DNA of 64,000 bases. Source: Paenibacillus radicibacter (lineage in GTDB: Bacteria > Bacillota > Bacilli > Paenibacillales > NBRC-103111). A model generated the notes under the pieces. The model saw only the letters and a list, made by a program, of their open reading frames with translations, searched no databases and had not been told where the DNA came from. Where the stretch lies: positions 44,652 through 108,651 of the forward strand of contig NZ_JANQBC010000016.1 of NCBI RefSeq assembly GCF_024721995.1. Direction: 5' to 3'. The first letter of the stretch is position 1; each line of letters begins with the position of its first letter. This document shows positions 8,748 through 17,796 of the stretch, in pieces. The translations under genes were made by a program, and so were the position numbers.

Positions 8748-9461
8748 CTATACCAGCTCGTGAAAGCAATCGAATAAAGTTGCCTCAGGCATCCCACACT
8801 GCGTCCTGATGTCATCAAGCGTTCCATTTGCAACGAGCGTTCCGCCTGCGATCAACACAAAACCATCGCAAATCCGCTCAGCCGTATCTAGTACGTGGGT
8901 GGACATGAGGATCGATGCCCCGCGTTCCTTTTCCTCATTGAGCAAATTTAATAAATCTTTGGTCGCATGTGGATCCAAGCCGATAAAAGGCTCATCCACA
9001 ATATACACATCTGGTTGATTCAGAAACCCGATAATGAGCATTAACTTCTGCTGCATCCCTTTAGAGAAGTTAGCCGGAAGTTCATGCTTTGATTCTGTTA
9101 ACTTAAAACGAGTTAATAACTGCTCCGCTCGTGTTTCAAACGTATCTTGAGGCATTTCATAAACAGAAGCAGCAAGCACCAAGTGCTCCCACATCGTAAG
9201 TCCATCATAAATGACAGGATGCTCTGGAATATATGCAAAATTCGCTTTTTTGTCGGCGAAAGAAATTTCACCCTTAAAGCTAGCTAGTAAACCAAGGATA
9301 CTCTTGATTGTCGTACTTTTCCCAGCACCGTTAGGACCAATGATGCCTAGTAATTGCCCACGTTCTAGTGCGAATTGAATGTCGTGAATCGTTGTTTGCT
9401 CTTTGCTGTACCCTGCCTGCTCAATATGGACTTGCAGTGCGTGTTCTCCCTTAACTAACAT
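8748..9461 (-). CDS. ecsA: ABC transporter ATP-binding protein, EcsA-like
   Basis: A 237-residue ATPase with Walker A GPNGAGKST, signature NFSKGMQQKL, Walker B VYIVDEPFIGLD and a switch His in STHV. The tail GMPEATLFDCFHEL is characteristic of EcsA-type proteins. I chose the ATG at 9461 (MLVKGEHAL) because a strong GGGGGGAG RBS sits 6 bases upstream; the frame is open for 16 more codons without an RBS. It forms an operon with the permease that follows. Confidence 0.85.
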   Translation of the reverse strand: MLVKGEHALQVHIEQAGYSKEQTTIHDIQFALERGQLLGIIGPNGAGKSTTIKSILGLLASFKGEISFADKKANFAYIPEHPVIYDGLTMWEHLVLAASVYEMPQDTFETRAEQLLTRFKLTESKHELPANFSKGMQQKLMLIIGFLNQPDVYIVDEPFIGLDPHATKDLLNLLNEEKERGASILMSTHVLDTAERICDGFVLIAGGTLVANGTLDDIRTQCGMPEATLFDCFHELV

Positions 9462-9513
9462 TCCGATCTCCCCCCTCACAAACATCACCCTATTATTACA
9501 TATAAACATAAAA

Positions 9514-9543
9514 AATCGTACCTACTCTTAAGTAAGTACGATT
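9514..9543 (-). terminator. Terminator after the Ala-rich small protein gene
   Basis: An AATCGTAC/GTACGATT stem with additional inner pairing is followed on the minus strand by a T-run. It lies 34 bases after the small gene and just before the ecsAB unit, separating the two. Confidence 0.7.
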
Positions 9544-9576
9544 CTACACAGCTTTTAGATTCAGTAAAAGCGAATA

Positions 9577-9786
9577 TTAAGCGTCTTGACGATCATCAGC
9601 TGCTGCTGCACGAGCTGCTGCAGCTACATCAGCTGCATCTGCTTGGTCTGCTGCAAACTCAACATCTTCGTTCTGACCAGCAGTTGCTTGACGAGCACGC
9701 GCTGCGCCTGCCACTTGACCTGCACCAGCAGTTGCTCCAGCTCCAGCTACGCCTGCATCTACACCATTCTTGTTCATTCCTGGCAT
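9577..9786 (-). CDS. Small Ala-rich acidic protein, possibly a divergent gamma-type spore protein
   Basis: A 69-residue protein, MPGMNKNGVDAG onward, made of Ala/Gly/Gln-rich sequence, then NEDVEFAADQADAADV and an Ala-rich acidic helix. It has no signal peptide or membrane segment. Start at 9786 gives proper spacing to AAAGGAGGGG; an ATG two codons upstream is too close. It has its own terminator. The pattern of Asn/Gln/Ala richness with E-F-A-x-x-x-D-x-x-D recalls gamma-type small acid-soluble spore proteins, but the similarity is loose. I do not recognise a family with certainty. Confidence 0.6.
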   Translation of the reverse strand: MPGMNKNGVDAGVAGAGATAGAGQVAGAARARQATAGQNEDVEFAADQADAADVAAAARAAAADDRQDA

Positions 9787-9848
9787 GTTCATTCCCCTCC
9801 TTTATTCAGATCATTTAACCGTTATATTGTTCGCGACATCCGCGATTA

Positions 9849-10715
9849 TTATTCTTTAATCTTTTCAAAAGAAGCATCATAGAGTCGGAACATCGTCTTA
9901 TAACCAGACTCATCTAACTTAATGCCAACATCCAGCTTGCCAGTAATCATTAACGGACCTGATGTATAGCGGAGCTTAACGTTATCTGGAACGAACACGA
10001 TCATAATTTTGTTCCAGTACGTCTCATCCCCGTTATCGAACGGACACTCTGCTCCCGGCTTCGGAATAAGCAGGAACCAGTGCTTATCAAAGGACAGCAC
10101 TTCGCCCATAAACCCTTTAATCTGAACCGTCTTGCCGCTCATATCCCAGAAACTTTCAGATGGCGTATCCTGCTTATCATTATCAAAGAACTGCTCCCAA
10201 TTAATCACGTTCGAAGCACTTGAGGAATTGGACTTGGCACTCGAACCGGGCTTAGCAGATTCCGTGCTCAACTTTGTAGCAGAAGGTTCTGGAGAAGGTG
10301 TAGAAACCGCTTTAGTTGGTTCGTTCTTCGCCGGTATTTGCGTTGAGGTTGAAGACGCTCCTCCTGTTTGTTGCGCAGCATTCATCTCCTTGGTCGCCTT
10401 ATTCGTTTCATTTGAATTCGTTCCAGTCGAGTCAGTACCCGGGATAATAGGTAAACTCGTACTCGACTTTGGGTCGGGACTTGGACTTGAATCAGAATGC
10501 GATGTAGAGCTTGAGTCAACGCTAGAACTAGGAGTGGGAACTGCGCTTGATCCCGGTGCGGGAGTCTGAGTCGATGTGACCGTAGACGCGGCAGCAAGTG
10601 AACTGCCAAATGATTGCCCCTGAGTCGCTGTCACTTCATTCTTTTGACCACAACCGGATAACAGCATAATTGATAAGCCTATATAGGATACCAATTGAAA
10701 TCTTACTTTGTTCAT
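9849..10715 (-). CDS. Lipoprotein with Ser/Pro/Thr-rich linker and a DUF3299-like C-terminal domain
   Basis: A 288-residue lipoprotein: signal peptide with lipobox LLSGC (Cys at 22), a long linker rich in Ser, Thr and Pro (about 35-165), then a globular domain from residue ~170 with WDMSGKTVQIKGFMGEV, HWFLLIPKPGAECPF and PLMITGKLDVG. That pattern resembles DUF3299-type periplasmic proteins found beside MacB/LolD-type ABC transporters. It is the third gene of an operon with the ATPase and permease, 9 bases after the permease, with RBS GAGGTGATGAT. The function is unknown; a substrate-handling role for the transporter is inference. Confidence 0.7.
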   Translation of the reverse strand: MNKVRFQLVSYIGLSIMLLSGCGQKNEVTATQGQSFGSSLAAASTVTSTQTPAPGSSAVPTPSSSVDSSSTSHSDSSPSPDPKSSTSLPIIPGTDSTGTNSNETNKATKEMNAAQQTGGASSTSTQIPAKNEPTKAVSTPSPEPSATKLSTESAKPGSSAKSNSSSASNVINWEQFFDNDKQDTPSESFWDMSGKTVQIKGFMGEVLSFDKHWFLLIPKPGAECPFDNGDETYWNKIMIVFVPDNVKLRYTSGPLMITGKLDVGIKLDESGYKTMFRLYDASFEKIKE

Positions 10716-10724
10716 ATCATCACC

Positions 10725-11972
10725 TCAAGTTCGGAATAATTGCAGGGGATCAACACGATACGCTTGCCATGCTGGACCAATTGACGCCAGTAAACCTATC
10801 AGAAGAGCTCCTACGATAAGCAGCCACTCCCCCGGCATAAACTGCCATGCTTCCAATTGCAGTCCCGCAAATTCAAACACGAGATCTCGGCCTAAATATC
10901 CTCCAATGTGACCGATCAACAGTCCCAACATCAGACCAAATCCCGTTAACAACACACCTTCACCAATCAATGTTGCCCATATGAATCGCTTCGATTTGCC
11001 GATTAAGCGCAATAAGCCGACATCCTTCTTCCGCTCGTGAACGGCCGCAATTAACGATAATAGAATAGAGCCCGCAGCCAGCACAATACAGATCACCGTC
11101 ACAATACTGAGCGCCTGTGTTCCTTTGTCCACTACATTGACGATATCTGCGACTGCTTTACTCGTATAGATCGCTTGTACATTACTCACTTGGTTATACT
11201 TCGTCTTAATCGTCTGTGCGCCTAATAACGATTTAGGCTTTACGACGATTGCTGTTACATCTTTATGTCCTTGCTGCTGACCCGCATGTACCGCCCATGC
11301 GTAATCCAGTGTAGTATAAATCGCCCGATCATCTGAGGTGCGAAGCGATGGCAATATTCCCACAACCGTGTATGTAAAGCTATGATGGTCATGCACCTCA
11401 GTCCCCGCACTTTCGGTCGAAGCAGCATTTGCATGTTCATCATGATCGTCATCCTCATCTGCTTCGCCTTTCACGAGTCCATGCGCACCATGAAATTGAT
11501 CTCCCACATGAAGCCCAAGCGTACTTGCCACATAGGAACCAACAATGACTTCACCTAACTTTCCATATAACTTCCCCGTAGCCATCTGTTTTTCTGCACC
11601 ATATCTCGTGACGAAATAACCTGGCTCCATTCCCACAATCGGAAACCCATTATAGTTATCTCCTGTTGTCATCGCATATGCACTTTCAACTTGTGCATCT
11701 TGGCGAACTTCATCTACAAGCGAATAAGGAATATTGCCTGTTGGTGCGCCAACATGGTAATACGTGTTCAGTGCGAGCTGAGAAGCACTTCCTTTCGCAC
11801 CTATTGTCACTTCATAAGGTCCATAACCCTTCTCTGCCCCTTGCTCTACGCCTTGACTGCATAGCAGTAGGATCACAACGAGCGCCACGGTTACGGTCAC
11901 GGAACCAATCGTGAGGAGAGACAGCATTTTTCGATGAAGCATGTTCCGCCATAGCAATCCAATTAATTTCAT
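10725..11972 (-). CDS. FtsX/MacB-like ABC transporter permease with a His/Asp-rich extracellular loop
   Basis: A 415-residue protein: one N-terminal membrane helix (about 18-38), a large extracytoplasmic MacB-type domain (about 45-280) and three C-terminal helices, ending in AYRVDPLQLFRT, a family hallmark. Within the outer domain near residues 172-200 is a run of Asp, His and Glu (DEDDDHDEHA, later VHDHHS), a plausible metal-binding insert. Its ATG overlaps the stop of the ATPase gene (ATGA). The domain makeup fits mechanotransmission or lipoprotein/metal-linked transporters rather than classic importers. Confidence 0.8.
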   Translation of the reverse strand: MKLIGLLWRNMLHRKMLSLLTIGSVTVTVALVVILLLCSQGVEQGAEKGYGPYEVTIGAKGSASQLALNTYYHVGAPTGNIPYSLVDEVRQDAQVESAYAMTTGDNYNGFPIVGMEPGYFVTRYGAEKQMATGKLYGKLGEVIVGSYVASTLGLHVGDQFHGAHGLVKGEADEDDDHDEHANAASTESAGTEVHDHHSFTYTVVGILPSLRTSDDRAIYTTLDYAWAVHAGQQQGHKDVTAIVVKPKSLLGAQTIKTKYNQVSNVQAIYTSKAVADIVNVVDKGTQALSIVTVICIVLAAGSILLSLIAAVHERKKDVGLLRLIGKSKRFIWATLIGEGVLLTGFGLMLGLLIGHIGGYLGRDLVFEFAGLQLEAWQFMPGEWLLIVGALLIGLLASIGPAWQAYRVDPLQLFRT

Positions 11973-12646
11973 ATCACTTCTCTCCTTGCCAGTTCATTTA
12001 ATTGCCCGATATGAACTTGCTTCGGGTACATCTGAGCAAGGTGCAAGTCATGGGTAACCGTAAGAAGTGTCAACCCCTCTTGTTCACATAAATCCAATAA
12101 TAATGACATGATGTCGCGCGCTGTCTCCCAATCCAGACTTCCTGTCGGTTCATCCGCTAATATCAAGGGTGGCTTCGTAATTAGTGCTCGAATGATTGCG
12201 ACCCGCTGCTGCTGTCCACGAGATAATTGCGATGGAAGATGATGCTCGCGATCCTGCATGCCAACACGTTCAAACCAGTAATCCAATTGTTCCTTACTTT
12301 GCTTCTTCGACCAATCTGCTGGAATTACGAGTTCGACATTCTGTTTAGCTGTAAGGGCAGACATCAAATGAAAATCTTGAAATATGTATCCGACCTGATT
12401 GGCTCGATATCGATCCCGTTTCACTTCCGAATATTGATGCAGCGGCTGCTTCTGAACCCAGACTTCACCCGAGTCCGGTACCATCACACCGCTAAGTAAG
12501 TGAAGCAATGTGCTCTTACCACTGCCACTTGGTCCGATCAGCGCGATTCGTTCCCTGTGTGGGATGCTCCACTCGGCTACATTCAATATCGGCAATGGCT
12601 TTCCATTTACGACAAACGATTTACGAACTTCGCGTAATTCAATCAT
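11969..12646 (-). CDS. ABC transporter ATP-binding protein, LolD/MacB type
   Basis: A 225-residue ATPase with Walker A GPSGSGKST, signature LSRGQQQRVAI, Walker B LILADEPTGSLD and TVTHD. It is the first gene of a three-gene operon with the FtsX-like permease and the lipoprotein. I chose ATG at 12646 (MIELREVRKSF) because GGGGGGAG lies 6 bases upstream; the longer open frame has no RBS and runs toward the terminator of the phosphatase gene. No separate promoter is obvious in the roughly 30 bases between that terminator and the start. Confidence 0.85.
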   Translation of the reverse strand: MIELREVRKSFVVNGKPLPILNVAEWSIPHRERIALIGPSGSGKSTLLHLLSGVMVPDSGEVWVQKQPLHQYSEVKRDRYRANQVGYIFQDFHLMSALTAKQNVELVIPADWSKKQSKEQLDYWFERVGMQDREHHLPSQLSRGQQQRVAIIRALITKPPLILADEPTGSLDWETARDIMSLLLDLCEQEGLTLLTVTHDLHLAQMYPKQVHIGQLNELARREVI

Positions 12647-12674
12647 TAGAAACTCCCCCCACATTCGCCTTATA

Positions 12675-12710
12675 CAAAAAAGGGGACAGGGGCACATCAT
12701 CCCTGTCCGC
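12675..12710 (-). terminator. Terminator downstream of the alkaline phosphatase gene
   Basis: An 8-bp GGACAGGG/CCCTGTCC stem is followed on the minus strand by CCTTTTTT. It lies about 20 bases past the phosphatase stop and directly before the ABC operon, so read-through could feed that operon. Confidence 0.8.
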
Positions 12711-12728
12711 TTTTTCCAAAAAAACTGC

Positions 12729-14462
12729 TTAGTTTTTCACAATACGCTCATTGGATGCATCCCAAGTCAATTTAAGACCTGTCAATTGATTGAATGCTTC
12801 AAGTGGTAAATACAACTTGCCATTATCATCACTGCCTACAAGCTGACTTGCTGCGCCATTTACTGTAACTGCACCGCTATCAACTAAGACTACAAGTTTA
12901 TTGCTGCCTTTTGTGAAAGAAACGGATCTTGTTTTCTCATCCCAAGCAACTGTGATGTCAAACGCTTCTGCAAGTGATTTGGCCGTAAATAGTGTCTTGT
13001 TGTCACGTGTTACTTTGAATAAAGGATATAAGTATTTATCTTGCAAATCTTTCGTAGCAGCCGCTAGATCGACACCGATTACTTTCGCACCATTCTTCGC
13101 GATATCTGTGTTATCTACATCCCCTTTAACAAGAGAAGCGATTGGACCATATGCCCATACCCCTACATCTACACCTGTATGTCCATGTCCTGTCCAGCCA
13201 ACTGCAAGACGCTTCGAGACAACCGCATTATAACCGCCTGCGCGACCATAGCTAGAGCCATCACCTTTAAGGATAAGAGCGATTTCTTCATCTGTTAAAT
13301 CTGTGAATCCAATATTGTCTGCTACAATTCTACGAATATCATCTGCTGTTTCTGCTTTTTTAAGTTGACCTTCAATAAATTCATAAGAGCGTTTTTGTTT
13401 ATTAAATAAATCTACATTCAGTTCATACACGTTATCTCTAGCAAGCGACAAACCACCTGTTTCATGGTCAGCGGATACAACTACGGAAGTGTTGCCATCT
13501 TTTTTTGCAAAATCAATAATTGTCTTGAATGTTGCATCCATCTCTAACAACTCTTGAATGTTCGATGGTAGATCATTCGCATGTCCCGCATGGTCAATAC
13601 GAGCTGCTTCAACCATCAACACGAAACCATTCTTATTCTGGGAAAGAAGGTCAATCGCTTTTTGCGTCATTTGCGGCAAAGTTGGCGTCTTGTCATCACG
13701 ATCGAGAACGTAAGGAATTTCTGCACCTGCAAACAGTCCAAGTGCCTTATCCGTATTAGCTGGAATCGCATCTAAGCCCTTTTTGTCAAATGCGGTTTTG
13801 TAACCTTTTGCTTCAAAATCACCAATAATGTTCTTGTCTGTACGCTTACCCTTCTCTTCTTTTGTCGTAAAGTTTACTTTACCACCGCCGAAGAACACGT
13901 TCACACCACTATTCAAGTATTGGGAAGCAATTGCATTCTGATTACCGCGCTGACGTACATGAGAAGCCCATACTGCCGGTGTAGCGCCTGTAATGTTGTC
14001 AGTTGTTACAAGACCTGTTCCTTTACCTTGTTTCATCGCCGCTTCGATGACAGATCCGAATGGCTTTGCCACATCACCGTTCGATACACTAATCGCATTG
14101 TTATAAGTCTTGTTACCTGTGGAGAATGCAGTTGCTGCAGCCGCAGAATCTGTTACCGCACCTGATTCGCTTGTATAAGGGCCAGCTTGTGAATATGTAG
14201 TTGCTTTACCCACATAATAGCCGCCATCAAGTTCCAAACGGTCTTTATTCAAAAATTTCTTGGAGTAATAACGCGCAGCCGTTACTTCAGCCGGCCCCAT
14301 GCCGTCGCCGATAAGTACGATCAAGTTCTTGGATGGTGCTGCTGGTACTTCAGGTGTTTTCGTTGGTGCTGGAGCTGCTGCAAGTGCCGATGCACTCACG
14401 CTTAAGGACAGCAAGGAAATCGCTAAGCCGGAGCCTAATAATTGTTTCAAACCTTTTTTCAA
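12729..14462 (-). CDS. Secreted alkaline phosphatase (PhoA family) with a C-terminal copper-amine-oxidase-N-like domain
   Basis: A 577-residue exported phosphomonoesterase. Signal peptide covers residues 1-29 (ASALA cleavage). Metal and catalytic motifs include IVLIGDGMG near 50, TDSAAAATAF near 105 with the nucleophile Ser, ARIDHAGHAND near 285 and SADHETGG near 330. The last ~85 residues (LFTAKSLAEAF, GKLYLPLEAFNQLTG) form the stalk domain common on Paenibacillus surface proteins and probably tether the enzyme to the wall. Start is TTG at 14462 with GGAGGGG 7 bases upstream. The likely role is phosphate scavenging. Confidence 0.9.
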   Translation of the reverse strand: MKKGLKQLLGSGLAISLLSLSVSASALAAAPAPTKTPEVPAAPSKNLIVLIGDGMGPAEVTAARYYSKKFLNKDRLELDGGYYVGKATTYSQAGPYTSESGAVTDSAAAATAFSTGNKTYNNAISVSNGDVAKPFGSVIEAAMKQGKGTGLVTTDNITGATPAVWASHVRQRGNQNAIASQYLNSGVNVFFGGGKVNFTTKEEKGKRTDKNIIGDFEAKGYKTAFDKKGLDAIPANTDKALGLFAGAEIPYVLDRDDKTPTLPQMTQKAIDLLSQNKNGFVLMVEAARIDHAGHANDLPSNIQELLEMDATFKTIIDFAKKDGNTSVVVSADHETGGLSLARDNVYELNVDLFNKQKRSYEFIEGQLKKAETADDIRRIVADNIGFTDLTDEEIALILKGDGSSYGRAGGYNAVVSKRLAVGWTGHGHTGVDVGVWAYGPIASLVKGDVDNTDIAKNGAKVIGVDLAAATKDLQDKYLYPLFKVTRDNKTLFTAKSLAEAFDITVAWDEKTRSVSFTKGSNKLVVLVDSGAVTVNGAASQLVGSDDNGKLYLPLEAFNQLTGLKLTWDASNERIVKN

Positions 14463-14536
14463 AATGGTTCCCCTCCATCAATCTTGATTAACTGTTACCA
14501 TCATAGCTTGCTTAGATTTGGAGAGCGTCAATAACA

Positions 14537-14583
14537 TGTTTGCGTTTTGTAAAATATCCCACCCATTGTTATCAATTTGTTAA
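14537..14583 (-). promoter_or_regulatory. Candidate PhoP-binding repeats upstream of the alkaline phosphatase gene
   Basis: On the coding (minus) strand there are two pairs of TTAACA-like hexamers, each pair spaced by 5 bases: TTAACA (14583-14578) with ATAACA (14572-14567), and TTTACA (14553-14548) with CAAACA (14542-14537). Downstream is TTGACG (14531-14526), 20 bases from TATGAT (14505-14500), too wide for an unaided sigma-A promoter. This fits activation by PhoP but is inference. Confidence 0.4.
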
Positions 14584-14591
14584 AACAAAAA

Positions 14592-14649
14592 AACACTCCG
14601 CAAGAGAAAATGCGCAGTTAATATCTGCGAATCGCTCCATTGGAGTGTT
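14592..14649 (-). terminator. Terminator downstream of dnaJ
   Basis: Outer stem AACACTCC/GGAGTGTT encloses an inner hairpin, and a T-run follows on the minus strand. It marks the end of the heat-shock transcript. Confidence 0.8.
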
Positions 14650-14667
14650 CCTATATTGAAATTTAAA

Positions 14668-15786
14668 TTAGTCGCCTAAAATTGCCTTCTTGAATCGTTC
14701 GAACAAGGAAAGCTGTTGACCATGTGTGTTCTCGCCGCTAAGTGAAGCGAATTGACGAAGCAAGTCTTTCTGCTCATCACTCATGCTCGATGGTGTCACA
14801 ACCGTTACTTTCACGTGCTGATCCCCTTGACCATGTCCACGAAGACGAGGAACACCTTTACCTCTTAGACGGAAGTACGTGCCTGTTTGTGTTCCTGCTG
14901 GAATCTTCAGCTTCACTTTCTCCGTAAGAGTTGGAATCTCGATCTCATCACCAAGTGCTGCTTGTGCAAATGTTAGCGGCACTTCGCAATAAATATCGTC
15001 GCCTTCACGATCAAAGAACTCATGTGTACGTACACGAATCACAACATATAAGTCACCAGATGGACCTCCGCGTGTACCTGATTCGCCTTCACCGGAAATA
15101 CGAAGCTGTGCACCATCGTCCACACCTGCTGGAATTTTCACATGGATCGTACGTTGTTTCTTCACTTTACCTGCGCCATGGCAAGTTCCGCATTTCTCAC
15201 GAATGATCTTACCTGATCCACCACAGCTTGAACATGCACGACGGTTTACGACGCGGCCAAATGGTGTATTCTGCACCACTTCTTGTTGTCCGGAACCTTT
15301 ACATGTGCTACAAGTGTCTGGTTTCGTACCTGCCTTTGCACCACTGCCATGACAGTTATCACAGTTTTCGGTACGTGGAATTGTAATGTCCAATTCTTTA
15401 CCGAATACCGCTTCTTTAAACTCTATCGTTAACGAGTATTGCAAGTCGTTACCGCGCTGCGGTGCGTTCGGATTGCGTCTGCCTCCGCCACCGCCGAAAA
15501 ACATATCAAAAATATCCCCAAAGCCGCCATTAAAGTCAGCACCACCGAAACCGCCCATGCCCTGGTTTGGATCAACGTGACCGAACTGATCGTACTGTGC
15601 ACGTTTTTGATCGTCGCCAAGCACGTCATAAGCTTCTTTCGCTTCTTTAAACTTATCTTCTGCATCAGCAGCCTTATTCACGTCAGGGTGATACTGCCTT
15701 GCAAGCTTACGGTATGCTTTTTTTAAATCGTCTGGCGAGGCATCTTTACCAACACCTAACACCTCATAGTAATCGCGTTTGCTCAT
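14668..15786 (-). CDS. dnaJ: Chaperone protein DnaJ
   Basis: A 372-residue type I J-protein. It has a J domain with the HPD motif (YHPDV near residue 32), a Gly/Phe-rich region (about 75-100), four zinc motifs of CxxCxGxG type ([32 protein letters not shown]) and the C-terminal peptide-binding domains. It stimulates the DnaK ATPase and delivers clients. Last gene of the locus; a stem-loop lies between it and dnaK. Confidence 0.97.
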   Translation of the reverse strand: MSKRDYYEVLGVGKDASPDDLKKAYRKLARQYHPDVNKAADAEDKFKEAKEAYDVLGDDQKRAQYDQFGHVDPNQGMGGFGGADFNGGFGDIFDMFFGGGGGRRNPNAPQRGNDLQYSLTIEFKEAVFGKELDITIPRTENCDNCHGSGAKAGTKPDTCSTCKGSGQQEVVQNTPFGRVVNRRACSSCGGSGKIIREKCGTCHGAGKVKKQRTIHVKIPAGVDDGAQLRISGEGESGTRGGPSGDLYVVIRVRTHEFFDREGDDIYCEVPLTFAQAALGDEIEIPTLTEKVKLKIPAGTQTGTYFRLRGKGVPRLRGHGQGDQHVKVTVVTPSSMSDEQKDLLRQFASLSGENTHGQQLSLFERFKKAILGD

Positions 15787-15846
15787 CGTTCCACTCCCAC
15801 TTATCAGCTACCGCTGCATGATTGCTTTTTATTACAGTTACAGTTA

Positions 15847-15883
15847 AAAGTCAAAGCACGCTTAAATCAGCGGCTTTGACTTT
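15847..15883 (-). terminator. Stem-loop between dnaK and dnaJ, partial terminator or processing site
   Basis: A perfect 11-bp stem, AAAGTCAAAGC with GCTTTGACTTT, around a 15-base loop. Only a short T tract follows on the minus strand, so it may reduce rather than end transcription into dnaJ, giving more DnaK than DnaJ. Effect inferred. Confidence 0.6.
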
Positions 15884-15909
15884 CAATTATAGCATATTTG
15901 ACAGGCAAA

Positions 15910-17751
15910 TTACTTCTTGTCTTCGTCTACAACTTCATAGTCTGCATCTACTACGTTATCACGTTTAGGTTGCTGACCTTCAGCGCCGCCAGCTTCGCCT
16001 TGTGCTTGCTCCGCTTGTGCAGCTTGCTCATACAACTTCACAGAAAGTTGTTGAACGATCTCGGAAAGCTCTTCAGTCGCTGCTTTAATTGCATCTGAAT
16101 CTGTACCTTCAAGAGCTGTCTTCACTTTTTCTTTTGCAGCGTTCGCTTTATCCACTTCAGCAGCATCTACTTTACCTTCAAGGTCTTTAAGCGTCTTATC
16201 TACTGTATATACAAGTTGATCCGCATTGTTGCGAACTTCAACCATTTCTTTACGTTTGCGATCTTCTTCCGCATGAATCTCAGCGTCTTTCATCATTTTG
16301 TCGATCTCTTCGCTGTTTAGGCCTGAAGAAGAAGTAATTGTGATCTTCTGGCTCTTACCTGTACCTTTATCTAGAGCAGACACGTTTACGATACCGTTCG
16401 CATCGATGTCGAATGTTACTTCGATTTGTGGAACGCCTCGCGGTGCTGGTGGAATGTCACCTAACATGAAGCGACCCAATGTTTTGTTATCTGCAGCCAT
16501 GGAACGCTCACCTTGCAAGACGTGAATTTCTACGCTTGTTTGGCTATCTGCATACGTGGAGTACACTTGGGATTTGCTTGTAGGAATCGTTGTGTTACGA
16601 TCGATCATCTTCGTAAATACGCCGCCAGCTGTTTCGATACCAAGGGAAAGTGGAGTTACGTCAAGAAGAACAACGTCTTTCACATCACCTGTTAGTACGC
16701 CCGCTTGAATTGCTGCACCAAGTGCTACAACTTCATCTGGGTTAACGCCTTTATGCGGATCTTTACCTGTTAATTTCTTGATTGCATCTACAACTGCAGG
16801 AATACGAGTGGAACCACCAACAAGAACGATCTTGTCGATATCATTAGCTGTCATACCCGCATCGCTAAGTGCTTGACGAGTTGGTCCTAATGTTCTTTCA
16901 ACAAGGCTTGCTGTAATCTCATCGAATTTCGCACGAGTTAAGCTCATTTCCAAGTGTTGAGGCACGCCGTCAACAACTGTGATGAACGGTAAGGAAATTG
17001 CTGTTGTAAGTACGCCAGACAATTCTTTTTTCGCTTTTTCAGCTGCATCTTTCAAACGTTGTACAGCAGATTTATCTTTGCTTAGGTCGATTCCGTGCTC
17101 TTTTTTGAACTCAGATACGATATGGTTCATCACCACTTCATCAAAGTCATCTCCACCAAGGTGGTTATCACCGGAAGTTGATTTAACTTCGAAGAATCCA
17201 TCACCTAGTTCAAGGATAGATACGTCAAACGTACCGCCACCAAGGTCAAATACTAGGATTGTGTGGTCTTCTGCTTTTTCTAATCCGTATGCAAGAGCTG
17301 CAGCCGTTGGCTCGTTCACGATACGAAGAACTTCTAGACCTGCGATTTTACCTGCGTCTTTAGTTGCTTGACGTTGGGAGTCGTTGAAGTAAGCAGGAAC
17401 TGTAATAACGGCTTGTGTTACCGTTGTGCCAAGGTAAGCCTCTGCATCTGATTTTAATTTTTGCAAAATAATAGCGGAGATTTCTTGTGGTGTGTAGTCT
17501 TTGCTATCAATGGATTCTTTGTGATTCGTACCGATGTGACGCTTGATGGAGCTAATTGTACGATCTGGGTTTGTGATCGCTTGACGCTTCGCTGTTTCAC
17601 CAACTACACGCTCGCCATCTTTCTTGAAACCAACTACGGAAGGTGTTGTACGGTTACCTTCTGGGTTAGGGATTACGACAGCTTCGCCGCCTTCCATTAC
17701 TGCTACGCAAGAGTTTGTTGTACCTAAGTCAATACCGATTACTTTACTCAT
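15910..17751 (-). CDS. dnaK: Molecular chaperone DnaK (Hsp70)
   Basis: A 613-residue Hsp70. Nucleotide-binding domain motifs are [11 protein letters not shown] at the start, [14 protein letters not shown] near 170 and [10 protein letters not shown] near 310. The linker [10 protein letters not shown] leads into the substrate-binding domain, and the lid ends in [12 protein letters not shown]. Length is normal for Gram-positive DnaK. It works with the adjacent DnaJ and GrpE. Start follows GGAGG. No CIRCE lies directly upstream, so control comes from the hrcA promoter and possible internal promoters. Confidence 0.98.
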   Translation of the reverse strand: MSKVIGIDLGTTNSCVAVMEGGEAVVIPNPEGNRTTPSVVGFKKDGERVVGETAKRQAITNPDRTISSIKRHIGTNHKESIDSKDYTPQEISAIILQKLKSDAEAYLGTTVTQAVITVPAYFNDSQRQATKDAGKIAGLEVLRIVNEPTAAALAYGLEKAEDHTILVFDLGGGTFDVSILELGDGFFEVKSTSGDNHLGGDDFDEVVMNHIVSEFKKEHGIDLSKDKSAVQRLKDAAEKAKKELSGVLTTAISLPFITVVDGVPQHLEMSLTRAKFDEITASLVERTLGPTRQALSDAGMTANDIDKIVLVGGSTRIPAVVDAIKKLTGKDPHKGVNPDEVVALGAAIQAGVLTGDVKDVVLLDVTPLSLGIETAGGVFTKMIDRNTTIPTSKSQVYSTYADSQTSVEIHVLQGERSMAADNKTLGRFMLGDIPPAPRGVPQIEVTFDIDANGIVNVSALDKGTGKSQKITITSSSGLNSEEIDKMMKDAEIHAEEDRKRKEMVEVRNNADQLVYTVDKTLKDLEGKVDAAEVDKANAAKEKVKTALEGTDSDAIKAATEELSEIVQQLSVKLYEQAAQAEQAQGEAGGAEGQQPKRDNVVDADYEVVDEDKK

Positions 17752-17796
17752 GTTTGATTTCCTCCTTGGATCTTTACGATATATTATAGTTTGAAA

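Noticed and set aside
9793..9848. Sigma-G promoter in front of the small Ala-rich gene
   Set aside because: A CAATATA -10-like box and a GAATA box exist but are 20 bases apart, too far for sigma-G; not strong enough to list.
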